Shown piece by piece: positions 38,367 through 47,200 of a DNA stretch of 64,000 bases. Source of the stretch: Halomonas sp. A40-4 (GTDB lineage Bacteria; Pseudomonadota; Gammaproteobacteria; Pseudomonadales; Halomonadaceae); the NCBI RefSeq assembly GCF_015767635.1, contig NZ_CP065230.1:1984001-2048000 (forward strand), in the 5' to 3' direction. The position numbers and the translations under genes were made by a program. Within the stretch, counting starts at the first letter, position 1. Each line of letters starts with the position of its first letter. The notes under the pieces are model-generated. The model saw only the letters and a program-made list of their open reading frames with translations. It did no database searches and had not been told where the DNA came from.

Positions 38367-38664
38367 TTAACGTTCTTGTAACAAGAACGTTTCTGATGTA
38401 GAGCGCTGGGGATCTGCTTCAGACAACCAAGCCAAAATATCGGATAGCCTGTACCTAATGTTCCTTCCGCGACGAACGAATTGCGGTGCTGGTTCTCCAA
38501 GCAGCATTCCTGTAACCCTGCTTTTTCGAGCTGTTGAAGGTGCCGCAGGAATCAATGCAGGAAATACGGCGCTTTCAGGAAGCTCAATCAGCTCTGAACT
38601 GTAACCTTGCTGGTAAAAGACGGAAAGCATTGTCCAAAAGATCATCAGTTTTCTTGGTTGGCAT
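38367..38664 (-). pseudogene. Broken excisionase-like HTH gene, left copy
   Basis: Read leftwards from ATG 38664, the frame starts MPTKKTDDLLDNAFRLL and then runs into a stop. A one-base insertion relative to the right copy shifts the rest, which continues as SRVTGMLLGEPAPQFVRRGR then YRLSDILAWLSEADPQ in another frame. That latter part looks like the DNA-binding domain of AlpA/excisionase-type regulators (VRRGR-x-x-R-Y-R-x-S-D-x-x-x-W-L). Frameshifted and therefore probably dead. Confidence 0.65.
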
Positions 38665-38918
38665 GGCGAAGGTACCTGTTAATTGACCAACCCATGTTGC
38701 CCAATTGGGGGCTCAGCTTGTCGGGCGTAACTCATCCAGATTCGCAATTAGACAGCTTTACATTCGATACTCGCTGTGATGCCTCAAAGGCCGAACAAGA
38801 ACAATGCTCCAGTCAAGCGTTTCGGACGCGTGTCACCTATTTGTCAATTAGAAATAAGCGCGTATAAAACGGCTACTATAGCAATGAGTTAAGCGGCCAT
38901 TTCTATTGATCAATTTTA

Positions 38919-38958
38919 CCGTAGCTCCAGGGTTCGAACCTGCGATCTTTACAACCCC
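38919..38958 (-). other. Degenerate 3' fragment of tRNA-Pro (attachment-site duplicate)
   Basis: The bases match the 3' half of the intact tRNA-Pro(GGG) at 52715-52791. The T-loop region GGTTCGAACCTGCGATCTTT and the ACAACCCC of the anticodon arm correspond to GGATTCGAACCTGCGACCTTT-GCAACCCC there. The acceptor stem is eroded and the 5' half of the tRNA is absent. Its orientation equals that of the intact gene, as expected for the far attachment site of an element integrated at a tRNA 3' end. Annotators may wrongly call a short plus-strand protein here. Confidence 0.7.
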
Positions 38959-39212
38959 GCACCATAGGCTAATGAATCGACTAAATAAATGGTTTTTCCG
39001 TTGGTCAAACTCAGCGTGCTTCATCTTTTTTTACCTGATCGTAGGTCATGGAGAGCTGCAAGCATGTAGCTCCTCATTCAACTTTTCGCTGAACCCAATG
39101 GAGGTTTCCTTCTGATCATCCAGATTGATTAAGATCAGCAAGCGTGTGAACAGCTCCACCAGCAGGCAGCCTTTTTGGACACAATCTAGCTCCAAAGGCG
39201 GAAAAATACGCT

Positions 39213-40541
39213 TTACTCTTCTCGAAATGCCCTACTGAATTGGTCGGTTATAGGCTTAATAAAATACGTCATCGCGGTGCGCTGTTCGGTCGTGATGAAG
39301 ACTTCGACGGGCATACCAGGCAGCAAAGTGATATCGCCAAGCTTCTCAAGCTCGTCTGCCGAAACGTCTACATCACCAAGGTAGTAGGTTTCGCCAGTGG
39401 TGGCGTCGCGTGTCGTCGCTGCGGAGACATAGACGATTTCACCTTTGAGCTCTGGTGTCGTTCTCTGGTTGAAGGCGGTAAAACGGAGCCGGGCCGGCTG
39501 TCCGACCCAGAGTTGGTCGATGGTTACTGGAGTCAGCTTCACCTCGACTTTCAGTTTGGCATTTTCCGGAACAATAGTGACAAGCTCTTCGGCCGGTGTG
39601 ATTACGCCTCCTATCGTGTGGATGTTTAATTCATTTACGATTCCAGAAATCGGGGCGCGAATGTCCGTTCGCGCCAACCGATCCTCAATTGCCATCCGCC
39701 GGTCGCGCAGTTCCGAAAATTCCGCCTCCACTGTACTTAATTCCCTCTGCGCTTCGGTACGGGCGTTCTCGTCTATCGCAATAATTTGGAGGCGGATTTC
39801 ACTCATTCGGGTTCTCGCTCTGGCAATGGAGGCTTGAATCTCGCCGCGTTCACCTGAAAGTTGTGCTCGGTCGCGAGCGATCGGAACGAGGTGTGTTCGT
39901 GCAATCACTCCTTTGCCAACGAGGCCTTTGTTCGCCTCGTATTCGGTCGCGACTAGAAGAAATTCCTCCTCTTTCGATTGGCTCTGTGCTTCCAGTCCTT
40001 TGATCTCCTCTTCGATTTGCTCAACGCTGAGTTCGAGCTGCTGCTTCTTGCTTTGGCGACTTGCCCGATTGCCATCGAAGAGACGCGTTTCGCCGCGGAA
40101 AACATCCGGAGAGTCGTCTACGTCCAAATTGGACGGGAACTCGATTGCTGCAAGTCCGTCACGCTCTGCAAGAAGCCTAGCTCTCCGGATCGCCAATTCC
40201 ACGAGTTTAGAGCGCACGATCGAAAGCTCAGCCTTGGTCTCTGTGTCTTCGAGCCGTAGCAGCACGTCTCCAGCTCGAACGAAGTCCCCTTCCCTGATAG
40301 CTATCTCGCTGACGATGCCGCCGTCACGATGCTGTATCGACTTCAGATCCTGATCAACCGTCACGGCTCCTTGCGCAATGACGGCACCACTGAGTTGAGC
40401 GCTCGCGGCCCAGCCGCCGGCTCCCACCAATAGAAATAGAGCGAGCGCCGTACCCACAAAGACACGTGGACCAAGCCGAAAAGCGTTTTCTTGCTTCGGC
40501 AAAGGCTTGCCTTCACCACCGGCATGATTATTTGAGTTCAT
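39213..40541 (-). CDS. Type I secretion periplasmic adaptor (HlyD family)
   Basis: A 442-residue membrane-fusion protein that links the ABC transporter to an outer-membrane channel. It has a single N-terminal membrane helix (about residues 27-48), a lipoyl/barrel half IAIREGDFVRAGDVLLRLED, a long coiled coil (about 105-290) and the second half ADIRAPISGIVNELNIHTIGG (in part), followed by the beta-barrel and C-terminal MPVEVFITTEQRTAMTYF. It ends the operon, 9 bases after the RTX/cadherin-like gene. The TolC-type partner must be encoded elsewhere. Confidence 0.93.
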   Translation of the reverse strand: MNSNNHAGGEGKPLPKQENAFRLGPRVFVGTALALFLLVGAGGWAASAQLSGAVIAQGAVTVDQDLKSIQHRDGGIVSEIAIREGDFVRAGDVLLRLEDTETKAELSIVRSKLVELAIRRARLLAERDGLAAIEFPSNLDVDDSPDVFRGETRLFDGNRASRQSKKQQLELSVEQIEEEIKGLEAQSQSKEEEFLLVATEYEANKGLVGKGVIARTHLVPIARDRAQLSGERGEIQASIARARTRMSEIRLQIIAIDENARTEAQRELSTVEAEFSELRDRRMAIEDRLARTDIRAPISGIVNELNIHTIGGVITPAEELVTIVPENAKLKVEVKLTPVTIDQLWVGQPARLRFTAFNQRTTPELKGEIVYVSAATTRDATTGETYYLGDVDVSADELEKLGDITLLPGMPVEVFITTEQRTAMTYFIKPITDQFSRAFREE

Positions 40542-40550
40542 TATGTGCTC

Positions 40551-42425
40551 CTATGATAGCCACTCAAGGCCATCGTCGCGCTCTTTAGACCATGACAGAT
40601 TTTTTATTCCCTGCAGCGTGACAGCTGTCTCCCACATCCCACCGTCGTCCTCGAAGTCCGTCTCGATCACGGTCCACTCATTCCCATCGTCCCGATCATG
40701 GCGATAGCGTATCGGCGAATCGTCATCGTCATTACCGTGGTAGATTTGTTCGAAATGACCATGCTGCTCTTGGTCTTCTTGCCAGAAGATCTCGTACTGT
40801 GACAGCCGGATACGGTCTCCGACCCCGAAGTCCATGATCGTGTATGAAGCGGTGTTCGGTCGTTCGTCACTGACGCTGGCGAACACGAAGACGTCATCAC
40901 CATTGCCACCCGTAAGCGTGGCCGGCCCACTTCCGAAGGTGAAATGATCGGCTCCCTGACCACCAAGCACTTTCTCAAATCCGCTGATGGCGTCATGGCC
41001 AATTTCCACTCCGCTGGCGACACCGTTTATGAGATCAACCACAAGGCCTTGCGATGCATGGCTGTAGTCGAGTGTGTCTGAGTTCCCACCGCCGTCGTAA
41101 ACGTCATCATCCCCATCGAGCGCCGCCACTACCCAATCGTTACCCATACCGCCGAAAACCTTGTCGCGACCCGCGCCATCGAAAAACACGTCGCTACCAT
41201 CGCCCCCGAGCAAAAGATCGTCGCCGTTTCCCCCGCTCAGGCGATCATTGCCATCATTCCCGAAGATCACATCATCGCCATCACCGCCGAATAGCCTGTC
41301 GTCGCCGGAGCCGCCGAAAAGATGGTCATTCCCCGCGCCACCGAAAATCATGTCATTGCCATCACCGCCGAACACCACGTCATCACCGTCTCCAGCGACG
41401 ATGTGGTCGTCTCCCGCCCCGCCGTTAAGGACGTCGTCACCAGCCCGTCCATCAATATTGTCATCGCCACCGGCACCGTCGATCTCATCGGCACAAAGGC
41501 TGCCAAGAAACGTGTCGTTTGCCGCGGTTCCTTCGATCGCGGGCGGCTCGACAACAGAGAAAAGAGCAACCGCATCGGTCGTAAGCTCACCGTCAGTGAT
41601 TTGATAAGTGAGCATAACGGGCCCCAGTTGCCCACTGTCGCTCTGGAAAATCCAACCGCCTTCCGCTTGAGTCAGCGTGCCGGAGGACACGGCCATATTT
41701 TGAACAGAGAGAACATCGCCATCAGGGTCTACTGCATTTCTCAACAGATCGTCGAAGGCAATGAGGAGGGCCACGCAAGGTGCCACGTCCAGCAGATAGA
41801 CGGGACCTGACACGCGCGGTGAACGGTTTACGTCGGGCCGACTATCAGTATCGTCTTCACCTTCGGTTTCGATTGGTTCTCCAGCAGAAGAACTGTCACT
41901 ATCCCAGGCATCATTGACGATGGCGGGCGGCACGTCGTTCAGCGATAGGGGGGGACGATTAATGCCGGGATGAGCCATGTAGGAAAGCGGTGTGCCGACG
42001 CTGCCGCCCACTCGGCCAATCTCAACGGCATTGCCACTCGCCGCTCCGCCGACTAAAGGTGCAATTTCACCCTCGCCCGGATAGCGAAGGGGCGTCGATC
42101 GTGGCATATCGACGACCGAAGGCATTGTTTCGCTGTGAGGTTCTGCATCGGGCAACTTAGGTGGTTTTTGCGGAGAGTCGGCTTCGTCCCCCATAAGTTC
42201 AGGACTTTCGATCTCCGCAGCACCGGCGATCGGCTCCTCCGGCTCCGATTCGGGCTTACGCTCCCTGCCCCAGGAAAATATCGAGCTCAGGTAAGCCGCG
42301 ATCCCCGTCAGTAGTCCGGCTACAACCAGCGTCGTCCGGGAAACCTCGTCCCCACTCTTAAGAACATAGCGTTGCGAGGCATCAGTTTCTGGTGAGGCGT
42401 TCTTCGTGCCTTTGACGTTAATCAT
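40551..42425 (-). CDS. Membrane-anchored RTX protein with cadherin-like domain
   Basis: A 624-residue acidic protein placed between the ABC and HlyD genes. A short cytoplasmic N-terminus is followed by one membrane helix (TTLVVAGLLTGIAAYLSSIF, about residues 31-50), a proline/acid-rich linker (about 55-200), a cadherin-like domain (VDPDGDVLSV ... LTYQITDGELTTDAV, about 230-295) and some 14 RTX nonapeptides (GGxGxDxUx, about 300-450). The C-terminus is highly charged (GNDDDDSPIRYRHDRDDGNE) and lacks the hydrophobic ending of classical type I substrates. It overlaps the ABC gene by ATGA. Its helix and position suggest an accessory of the secretion machine rather than a cargo, but it could also be a second, cell-bound substrate. 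Confidence 0.8.
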   Translation of the reverse strand: MINVKGTKNASPETDASQRYVLKSGDEVSRTTLVVAGLLTGIAAYLSSIFSWGRERKPESEPEEPIAGAAEIESPELMGDEADSPQKPPKLPDAEPHSETMPSVVDMPRSTPLRYPGEGEIAPLVGGAASGNAVEIGRVGGSVGTPLSYMAHPGINRPPLSLNDVPPAIVNDAWDSDSSSAGEPIETEGEDDTDSRPDVNRSPRVSGPVYLLDVAPCVALLIAFDDLLRNAVDPDGDVLSVQNMAVSSGTLTQAEGGWIFQSDSGQLGPVMLTYQITDGELTTDAVALFSVVEPPAIEGTAANDTFLGSLCADEIDGAGGDDNIDGRAGDDVLNGGAGDDHIVAGDGDDVVFGGDGNDMIFGGAGNDHLFGGSGDDRLFGGDGDDVIFGNDGNDRLSGGNGDDLLLGGDGSDVFFDGAGRDKVFGGMGNDWVVAALDGDDDVYDGGGNSDTLDYSHASQGLVVDLINGVASGVEIGHDAISGFEKVLGGQGADHFTFGSGPATLTGGNGDDVFVFASVSDERPNTASYTIMDFGVGDRIRLSQYEIFWQEDQEQHGHFEQIYHGNDDDDSPIRYRHDRDDGNEWTVIETDFEDDGGMWETAVTLQGIKNLSWSKERDDGLEWLS

Positions 42426-44170
42426 GATCCACCTGATGCCTCCTTCATCGGCGACTTGGCAGGATGCACTTCGCGAACGTTCGTCTTGCCGATAACTTCG
42501 TCCTTCGGTCCGAAAGCAACCAACCGGCCGTTCTGAATAACCCCCACGAGATCGACGGCCGCCAGAGCACTTGGGCGGTGAGCGGCGACGATGGCGATAC
42601 CTCCACGCTGCCTTACACCTCTAATTGCTGCCGTAAGCGCTGCTTCGCCTTCCGAGTCAAGGTTTGAATTGGGCTCATCCAGTACGACGATGAAGGGATC
42701 CCCGAAAAGTGCACGGGCAAGTCCAATTCGCTGACGCTGTCCGCCTGAAAGGGACGCACCCTGCGAGCCAAGTTGTGTTCGATAGCCATCTGGCAAGCGC
42801 ACGATCATCTCGTGGACACTGGCGGCCATCGCCGCCGCCACGATTGCCTGGGAATCTGGTGTTTCCTGAAACCGCGAAATATTTTCTTCAATCGTGCCAT
42901 TGAGCAGCGCGACTTCCTGAGGCAGATAGCCGATGAAATGACCGAGCGCTTCGTCATGCCATTGCGAGAGCTCCGCATCATCGAGCCGCACGCTGCCCCG
43001 TAACACGGGCCAAATGCCTGTCAACGCACGCAGCAACGTTGTCTTGCCACCACCGCTAGGACCGATGATGCCAATCGCCTGGCCAGCCTTGAGGTCGAAA
43101 CTCACCTCGCTGAGCAGAACCTGCCCGGAATCGGGTGCGGCAACGGTGATGTTTTCGACCTTGAGCGAGGCACTCGGTCTGGGCAGTTCCATCGGTTCAC
43201 CCGCCTCCGCCAATGCCACGACCGTTTCCTTAAGGCGTGAGAATGCGGTTCGCGCAGCAACGACACTCTTCCAATTGCCGATCGCAAGATCGATAGGGGC
43301 GAGTGCCCGCGCGGAGGCAATGGAAGCGGCAATGATGGCGCCAGCACTTAGCTCTCCCTGGATAGTTAATAAAGCACCCAAGCCAAGGACGGCGGACTGC
43401 AGGATCATACGCAAAACGCGTGAAACTGCCCCGAGGGTACCGCTGACGTCGTTCGTTCGCGTCTGCAACTCCAGATGATCCTCGTTGGCGCGGTTGAAAC
43501 GGGCAACCGCACGACCGGCGAAGCCCATCGCCTTGAGGATTTCGGCATTGCGCGCATTGGAATCAGCAATGGTGTTGCGGGTGACAACCGCCTGCTGCAT
43601 GGCACTGCTCAGCTTGGCGGTCAGCAGTTCCGTGACGATAGCGAGCATGGCCAGGATGAATCCCCCTAGGAAAACCAGCGCGCCAAGGTAGGGGTGCAGT
43701 ATGTAGACGAACACCAAAAACAGTGGCATCCAGGGAAGATCCAGCAGAGCGATGGGCCCCTGGCTTCCCAGGAAACCCCGCACGGTATCGACGTCGCGAC
43801 CACGTTCCAGCGATTCGGCTGTCGAAAACCCGAAGCGCGGCATATCGATAGCGACCCGATGGGCCATCGGCGCGATATTTTTGTCGAGGCGCGCACCGAC
43901 GCGAACAAGAATCTGGGAACGGATGATGTCGAACATTCCCTGAAAGCAATACAGGCCGAGCGCCAGAATAGAGATGGCGATCAGCGTCGAAATACTCCCG
44001 CTGGTCAGCGCTCGATCATAGATTTGCAGCATGTAGAAAGCACCGGTCAGTGCGAGAATGTTGATGATCCCCGACATGCTGAACAGGAAGAAAAAGATGC
44101 CTCGGAAACCTTTGGTCAGCTGTTCTGCGCTCTTGCGCTTCGCCGACGTATTGGCGTCTCTTTTGCGCAT
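42422..44170 (-). CDS. Type I secretion ABC permease/ATPase (PrtD-like)
   Basis: A 582-residue half-transporter: six membrane helices in residues 30-310 and an ATPase domain with Walker A GPSGGGKTTLLRAL, signature LSGGQRQRIGLARAL, Walker B FIVVLDEPNSNLD and the H-loop AHRPSAL. No N-terminal C39-like domain is present, as in PrtD/AprD exporters of serralysin-type proteins. It follows the large RTX gene after 82 bases, which include a strong hairpin, and is translationally coupled to the next gene. Confidence 0.93.
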   Translation of the reverse strand: MRKRDANTSAKRKSAEQLTKGFRGIFFFLFSMSGIINILALTGAFYMLQIYDRALTSGSISTLIAISILALGLYCFQGMFDIIRSQILVRVGARLDKNIAPMAHRVAIDMPRFGFSTAESLERGRDVDTVRGFLGSQGPIALLDLPWMPLFLVFVYILHPYLGALVFLGGFILAMLAIVTELLTAKLSSAMQQAVVTRNTIADSNARNAEILKAMGFAGRAVARFNRANEDHLELQTRTNDVSGTLGAVSRVLRMILQSAVLGLGALLTIQGELSAGAIIAASIASARALAPIDLAIGNWKSVVAARTAFSRLKETVVALAEAGEPMELPRPSASLKVENITVAAPDSGQVLLSEVSFDLKAGQAIGIIGPSGGGKTTLLRALTGIWPVLRGSVRLDDAELSQWHDEALGHFIGYLPQEVALLNGTIEENISRFQETPDSQAIVAAAMAASVHEMIVRLPDGYRTQLGSQGASLSGGQRQRIGLARALFGDPFIVVLDEPNSNLDSEGEAALTAAIRGVRQRGGIAIVAAHRPSALAAVDLVGVIQNGRLVAFGPKDEVIGKTNVREVHPAKSPMKEASGGS

Positions 44171-44205
44171 GTGAACTACCCCCTATCCCCTAAATTGAAC
44201 GGGCT

Positions 44206-44231
44206 ATCCCTGCGGGCGAGCCCGCAGGGAT
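44206..44231. terminator. Hairpin between the RTX gene and its exporter
   Basis: ATCCCTGCGGGC (44206-44217) pairs over 12 bp with GCCCGCAGGGAT (44220-44231), leaving a minimal GA loop. No T-run follows on the transcribed (minus) strand, so it is not a canonical terminator. It more likely protects the 3' end of the abundant RTX message or dampens read-through into the exporter genes. Confidence 0.6.
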
Positions 44232-44252
44232 CGTTATTGTTGTTGACGTTCG

Positions 44253-47200
44253 TTAGAGGTTGAAGTCGCTCACTGTCAGGTCATGTCGGCCCTTGATGCT
44301 GAGGGCGAAGTCGGCATCATCGCCTCCGGTCGTGTTGCCCTGAACAACGGTATAGTCCTCACCGTCGAGCGTTTGATGGCTGAACATGAGCTGCCCGGCA
44401 CCGGTGAATTCATCGTTCACCAACGTGAAGCTCTGGTTCCCACTGTCGCAGCCATGCGCGTCGATACCGCTGAGATCGATACGGTCACCCGGTTGGAATC
44501 CCATGATGGTATCGCCGTTGGCATCCGCAGCGGATAGGAAGCGGAAAGTGTCATTGCCCGCACCGCCATCCATGACGTTGTTCGCGCTATTCGCCGTAAT
44601 CGTATCGTCCCCCGATCCCGTGACGATGTTCTCGACACTCCACAACCCATCATTGCCAGTTTCAGCACTAGAGACGCTGCCACGTCCCATGAACCCAGTG
44701 CCAAGATCAGCCGTGATCGACGCCATTATGGCTGACATGTCCAGCGTGTCGTTGCCGCTACCGCCCACCATGTCGTCGCCATAGTAGGTGTCGTCACCGT
44801 CACCGGCTTCGGCCACGAACAGGTCATCGCCGTTACCGCCAAAGACCGTGTCGTCGCCTGCACCTGCATTGATGAAGTCGTTACCGTCTTCGCCAAGAAT
44901 ACGATCGTCTCCGTCATCGCCGTAGAGCATGTCTGCGCCATCGCCACCAAAGATGTCGTCGTCGCCGTCATGGCCGAACACCACATCACGATCGCCCAAG
45001 CCCATGATGGTATCGCCGTCCGCCGTTCCGACCAGCGCATCAGCACTTTCGGTACCGGCCAACGCGGCTACCGGGGTCGGTGCCACAATGTCCTCATCCT
45101 CGATGCCCTCGTCTTCGGTCTCAGTCTCGGTCTCATCGACCTCCGGTTCCTCGACCTCTAGTTCTTCGTTGTCCGGATCGCTGTCATCCTGAGGGGGCAG
45201 GTCGTCATCGTCCTCATTGAACTGCGGTGTGCCGTCACTGCTCGTGAAGGTTACCGCATGGTCGCCGTTGGTGAAGGTGGTCGTGCCGTCCTCGTTCTCA
45301 ATCAGGCTATAGTCGGCAAGCTTAGCGCCCTTCGGCAGCTCGATGACGTCCTGAGGGCGAAGCGTCCCAAGGATCGTGTCATTGCCGCCGTTGGAGCGGA
45401 AGTAGATTCGGTGCGACGACAGAAGCCCGGAAATATCGACGGTCTCGTCGTGCTCCGATCCCTCCAGCGTGATGGTGCTGTAGGAGAGGCTAGTCGCAGA
45501 GAAATCGCCGTGCGTGACGAAGGTATCGCCGCCGCCCATTCCGTTGATAACGATCTCCTCGGCATTGTCCAGCTCGGCGATGACTGTGCCGTTGCGTATG
45601 ATCACGATCTCGGTGTTCGCAGCAACGGTAATACCCGCATCTTCCGCCGCAGCCCGGGTGTAAATTTCATACGCCTCACCCGTCTGGTCGCCTGTCACAT
45701 GCACGGTGTCGTAACCGCCTCCTCCGTTGATTTGGTCGCTGCCGTCGCCGACGCTCCACAGGATAGTGTCATCGCCACCTCCGCCGAAGAGAAAATCGTC
45801 GCCTCCACCGCCAACGATCAGGTCATTGCCGATGCCGCCGCGGACCTCGTCATTTCCATCGCCACCAAACAGGAGATCGTTGCCAGCAGCGCCGTTGATC
45901 CGATCCTCGCCGTTCTCACCGGCGATGAAGTCATTCTCGACCGTACCGTTGCGGTTGTCGTTGGCGTTGTCCGACCGGCTGACCCTGTAGTCGCCCAGGC
46001 CAAGATCAAAGCCCCCGATCGAGCCGCCGTCGAAGTTGATCAACTCCACTCCGGTTTGTTCGTTCGTGCCGGAATAGTGACCTGCAACGTCGATCTGCTG
46101 ACCATCGTAGCCGATGACTAGATCCCCCTGGCCGCCTGCACCGTGGCTATCCTGCGCAGAGAGCGAGATAAGCGCCGCGCCACCTGACTTGATGACAATC
46201 CGGTCTTCCGCGCCCCCGCCGGCGGCTTCGGTGATTGTGTCGGCGCCGTCCGAACGCCCGAAGACATAGGTATCGTTGCCGGTACCACCATTGAGCGCAT
46301 CGTCTCCGATACCTCCGACTAACCGATCGTCGTTGGCACCGCCATTGAGCTCGTCGTTGCCGCGTCCACCGATCAGGACGTCATTGCCCTGCCCAGCGTT
46401 GATGGTGTCGTCGCCGTCCATTCCAACGATTATGTCGTTACCGCCGCCGCCGGCAAGCGTGTCGGCACCGTTCGTACCGCTCGTGATACTCATTACCCCG
46501 TCGCGAAATTCGAGCTCCTCGATATTGGCAAGAGTGTCTCTTCCGTCCGAGGTCCGGTTCTTTCCTGTGATAGGATCGAAGGGGTTACCCTCGTTTCCAT
46601 CCTCGGCGTCGGTCTCGGTCACCATTAGGTGCTCAACAACGAGTCTGCCGTCGCTCGTGCCATCGAACACGTAGTTCTCCTGGTCGTCCCAGTAGTAAGC
46701 ACGGTCAGTACCGCTATCGTCGTAGAGGATCTCGCGGGCAATGTGCAGCTGACCGGGATTGTAGGCCCGGTCGAGCATCAGTGACGCAAGAGTCCGACCT
46801 GCATGCAGGAGGGCTCCTGACAGATCACGGACCTCTGAATCCATGCCTTCGGCCGTCGCGATCTCGTCGCCGTTGTCGTTGCGGATCGAGATACGAACAT
46901 TAAGCCAGGCATCACCATCAATGACATCATCTCCGCCGCGGCCTTCGATAAGGTCGCTACCACCACCACCGAGTAGGATGTTGCCGCCGACGAACGCTTG
47001 CTTGATGTCACCCTGCTGACCTTCGTCGAGATTCTCCCAAGAGCCGTTGGCACGGTACTCGACCTCGCGAAGCATATCCTCGGTGATGATTCGATCGAGG
47101 CCGTCGATCCGGGCAATGCCCTCTTGGTCCAGTTCGTTGTGGACGAAGTTTCCCTCCGGAGTCGGGTCGTAGACCTCCGGGGCAACCTCTTCCTTAACTT

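Larger units (their letters stand above)
38357..38958. repeat. Left copy of a long direct repeat (about 600 bp)
   Basis: This segment is an imperfect copy of 52005-52757, in the same orientation. Many stretches of 20-40 bases are identical, for example around 38641-38700 and 38740-38760. The copy contains an HTH pseudogene, a decayed hairpin and a tRNA 3' fragment, in the same order as in the right copy. The right copy has about 140 extra bases between two similar short motifs (TTCGGACGCGTGCCACCT at 52476-52493 and a variant at 52619-52636); the left copy looks like the product of recombination between them. Confidence 0.85.

Noticed and set aside
38906..39115. A plus-strand frame of 69 codons at the left end of the island.
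   Set aside because: Its first part is the reverse of a tRNA T-arm (PGFEPA pattern), a common false gene call over tRNA fragments.
38244..39212. CRISPR array or insertion sequence at the island edges.
   Set aside because: No regularly spaced short repeats, no terminal inverted repeats and no transposase frame are visible; the structure is explained by the long direct repeat and tRNA fragment.
41054..41810. Several long plus-strand frames rich in Pro, Ser, His and Arg within the RTX genes.
   Set aside because: These are mirror images of the GGxGxD repeats on the other strand, a known effect of repetitive Gly/Asp codons.
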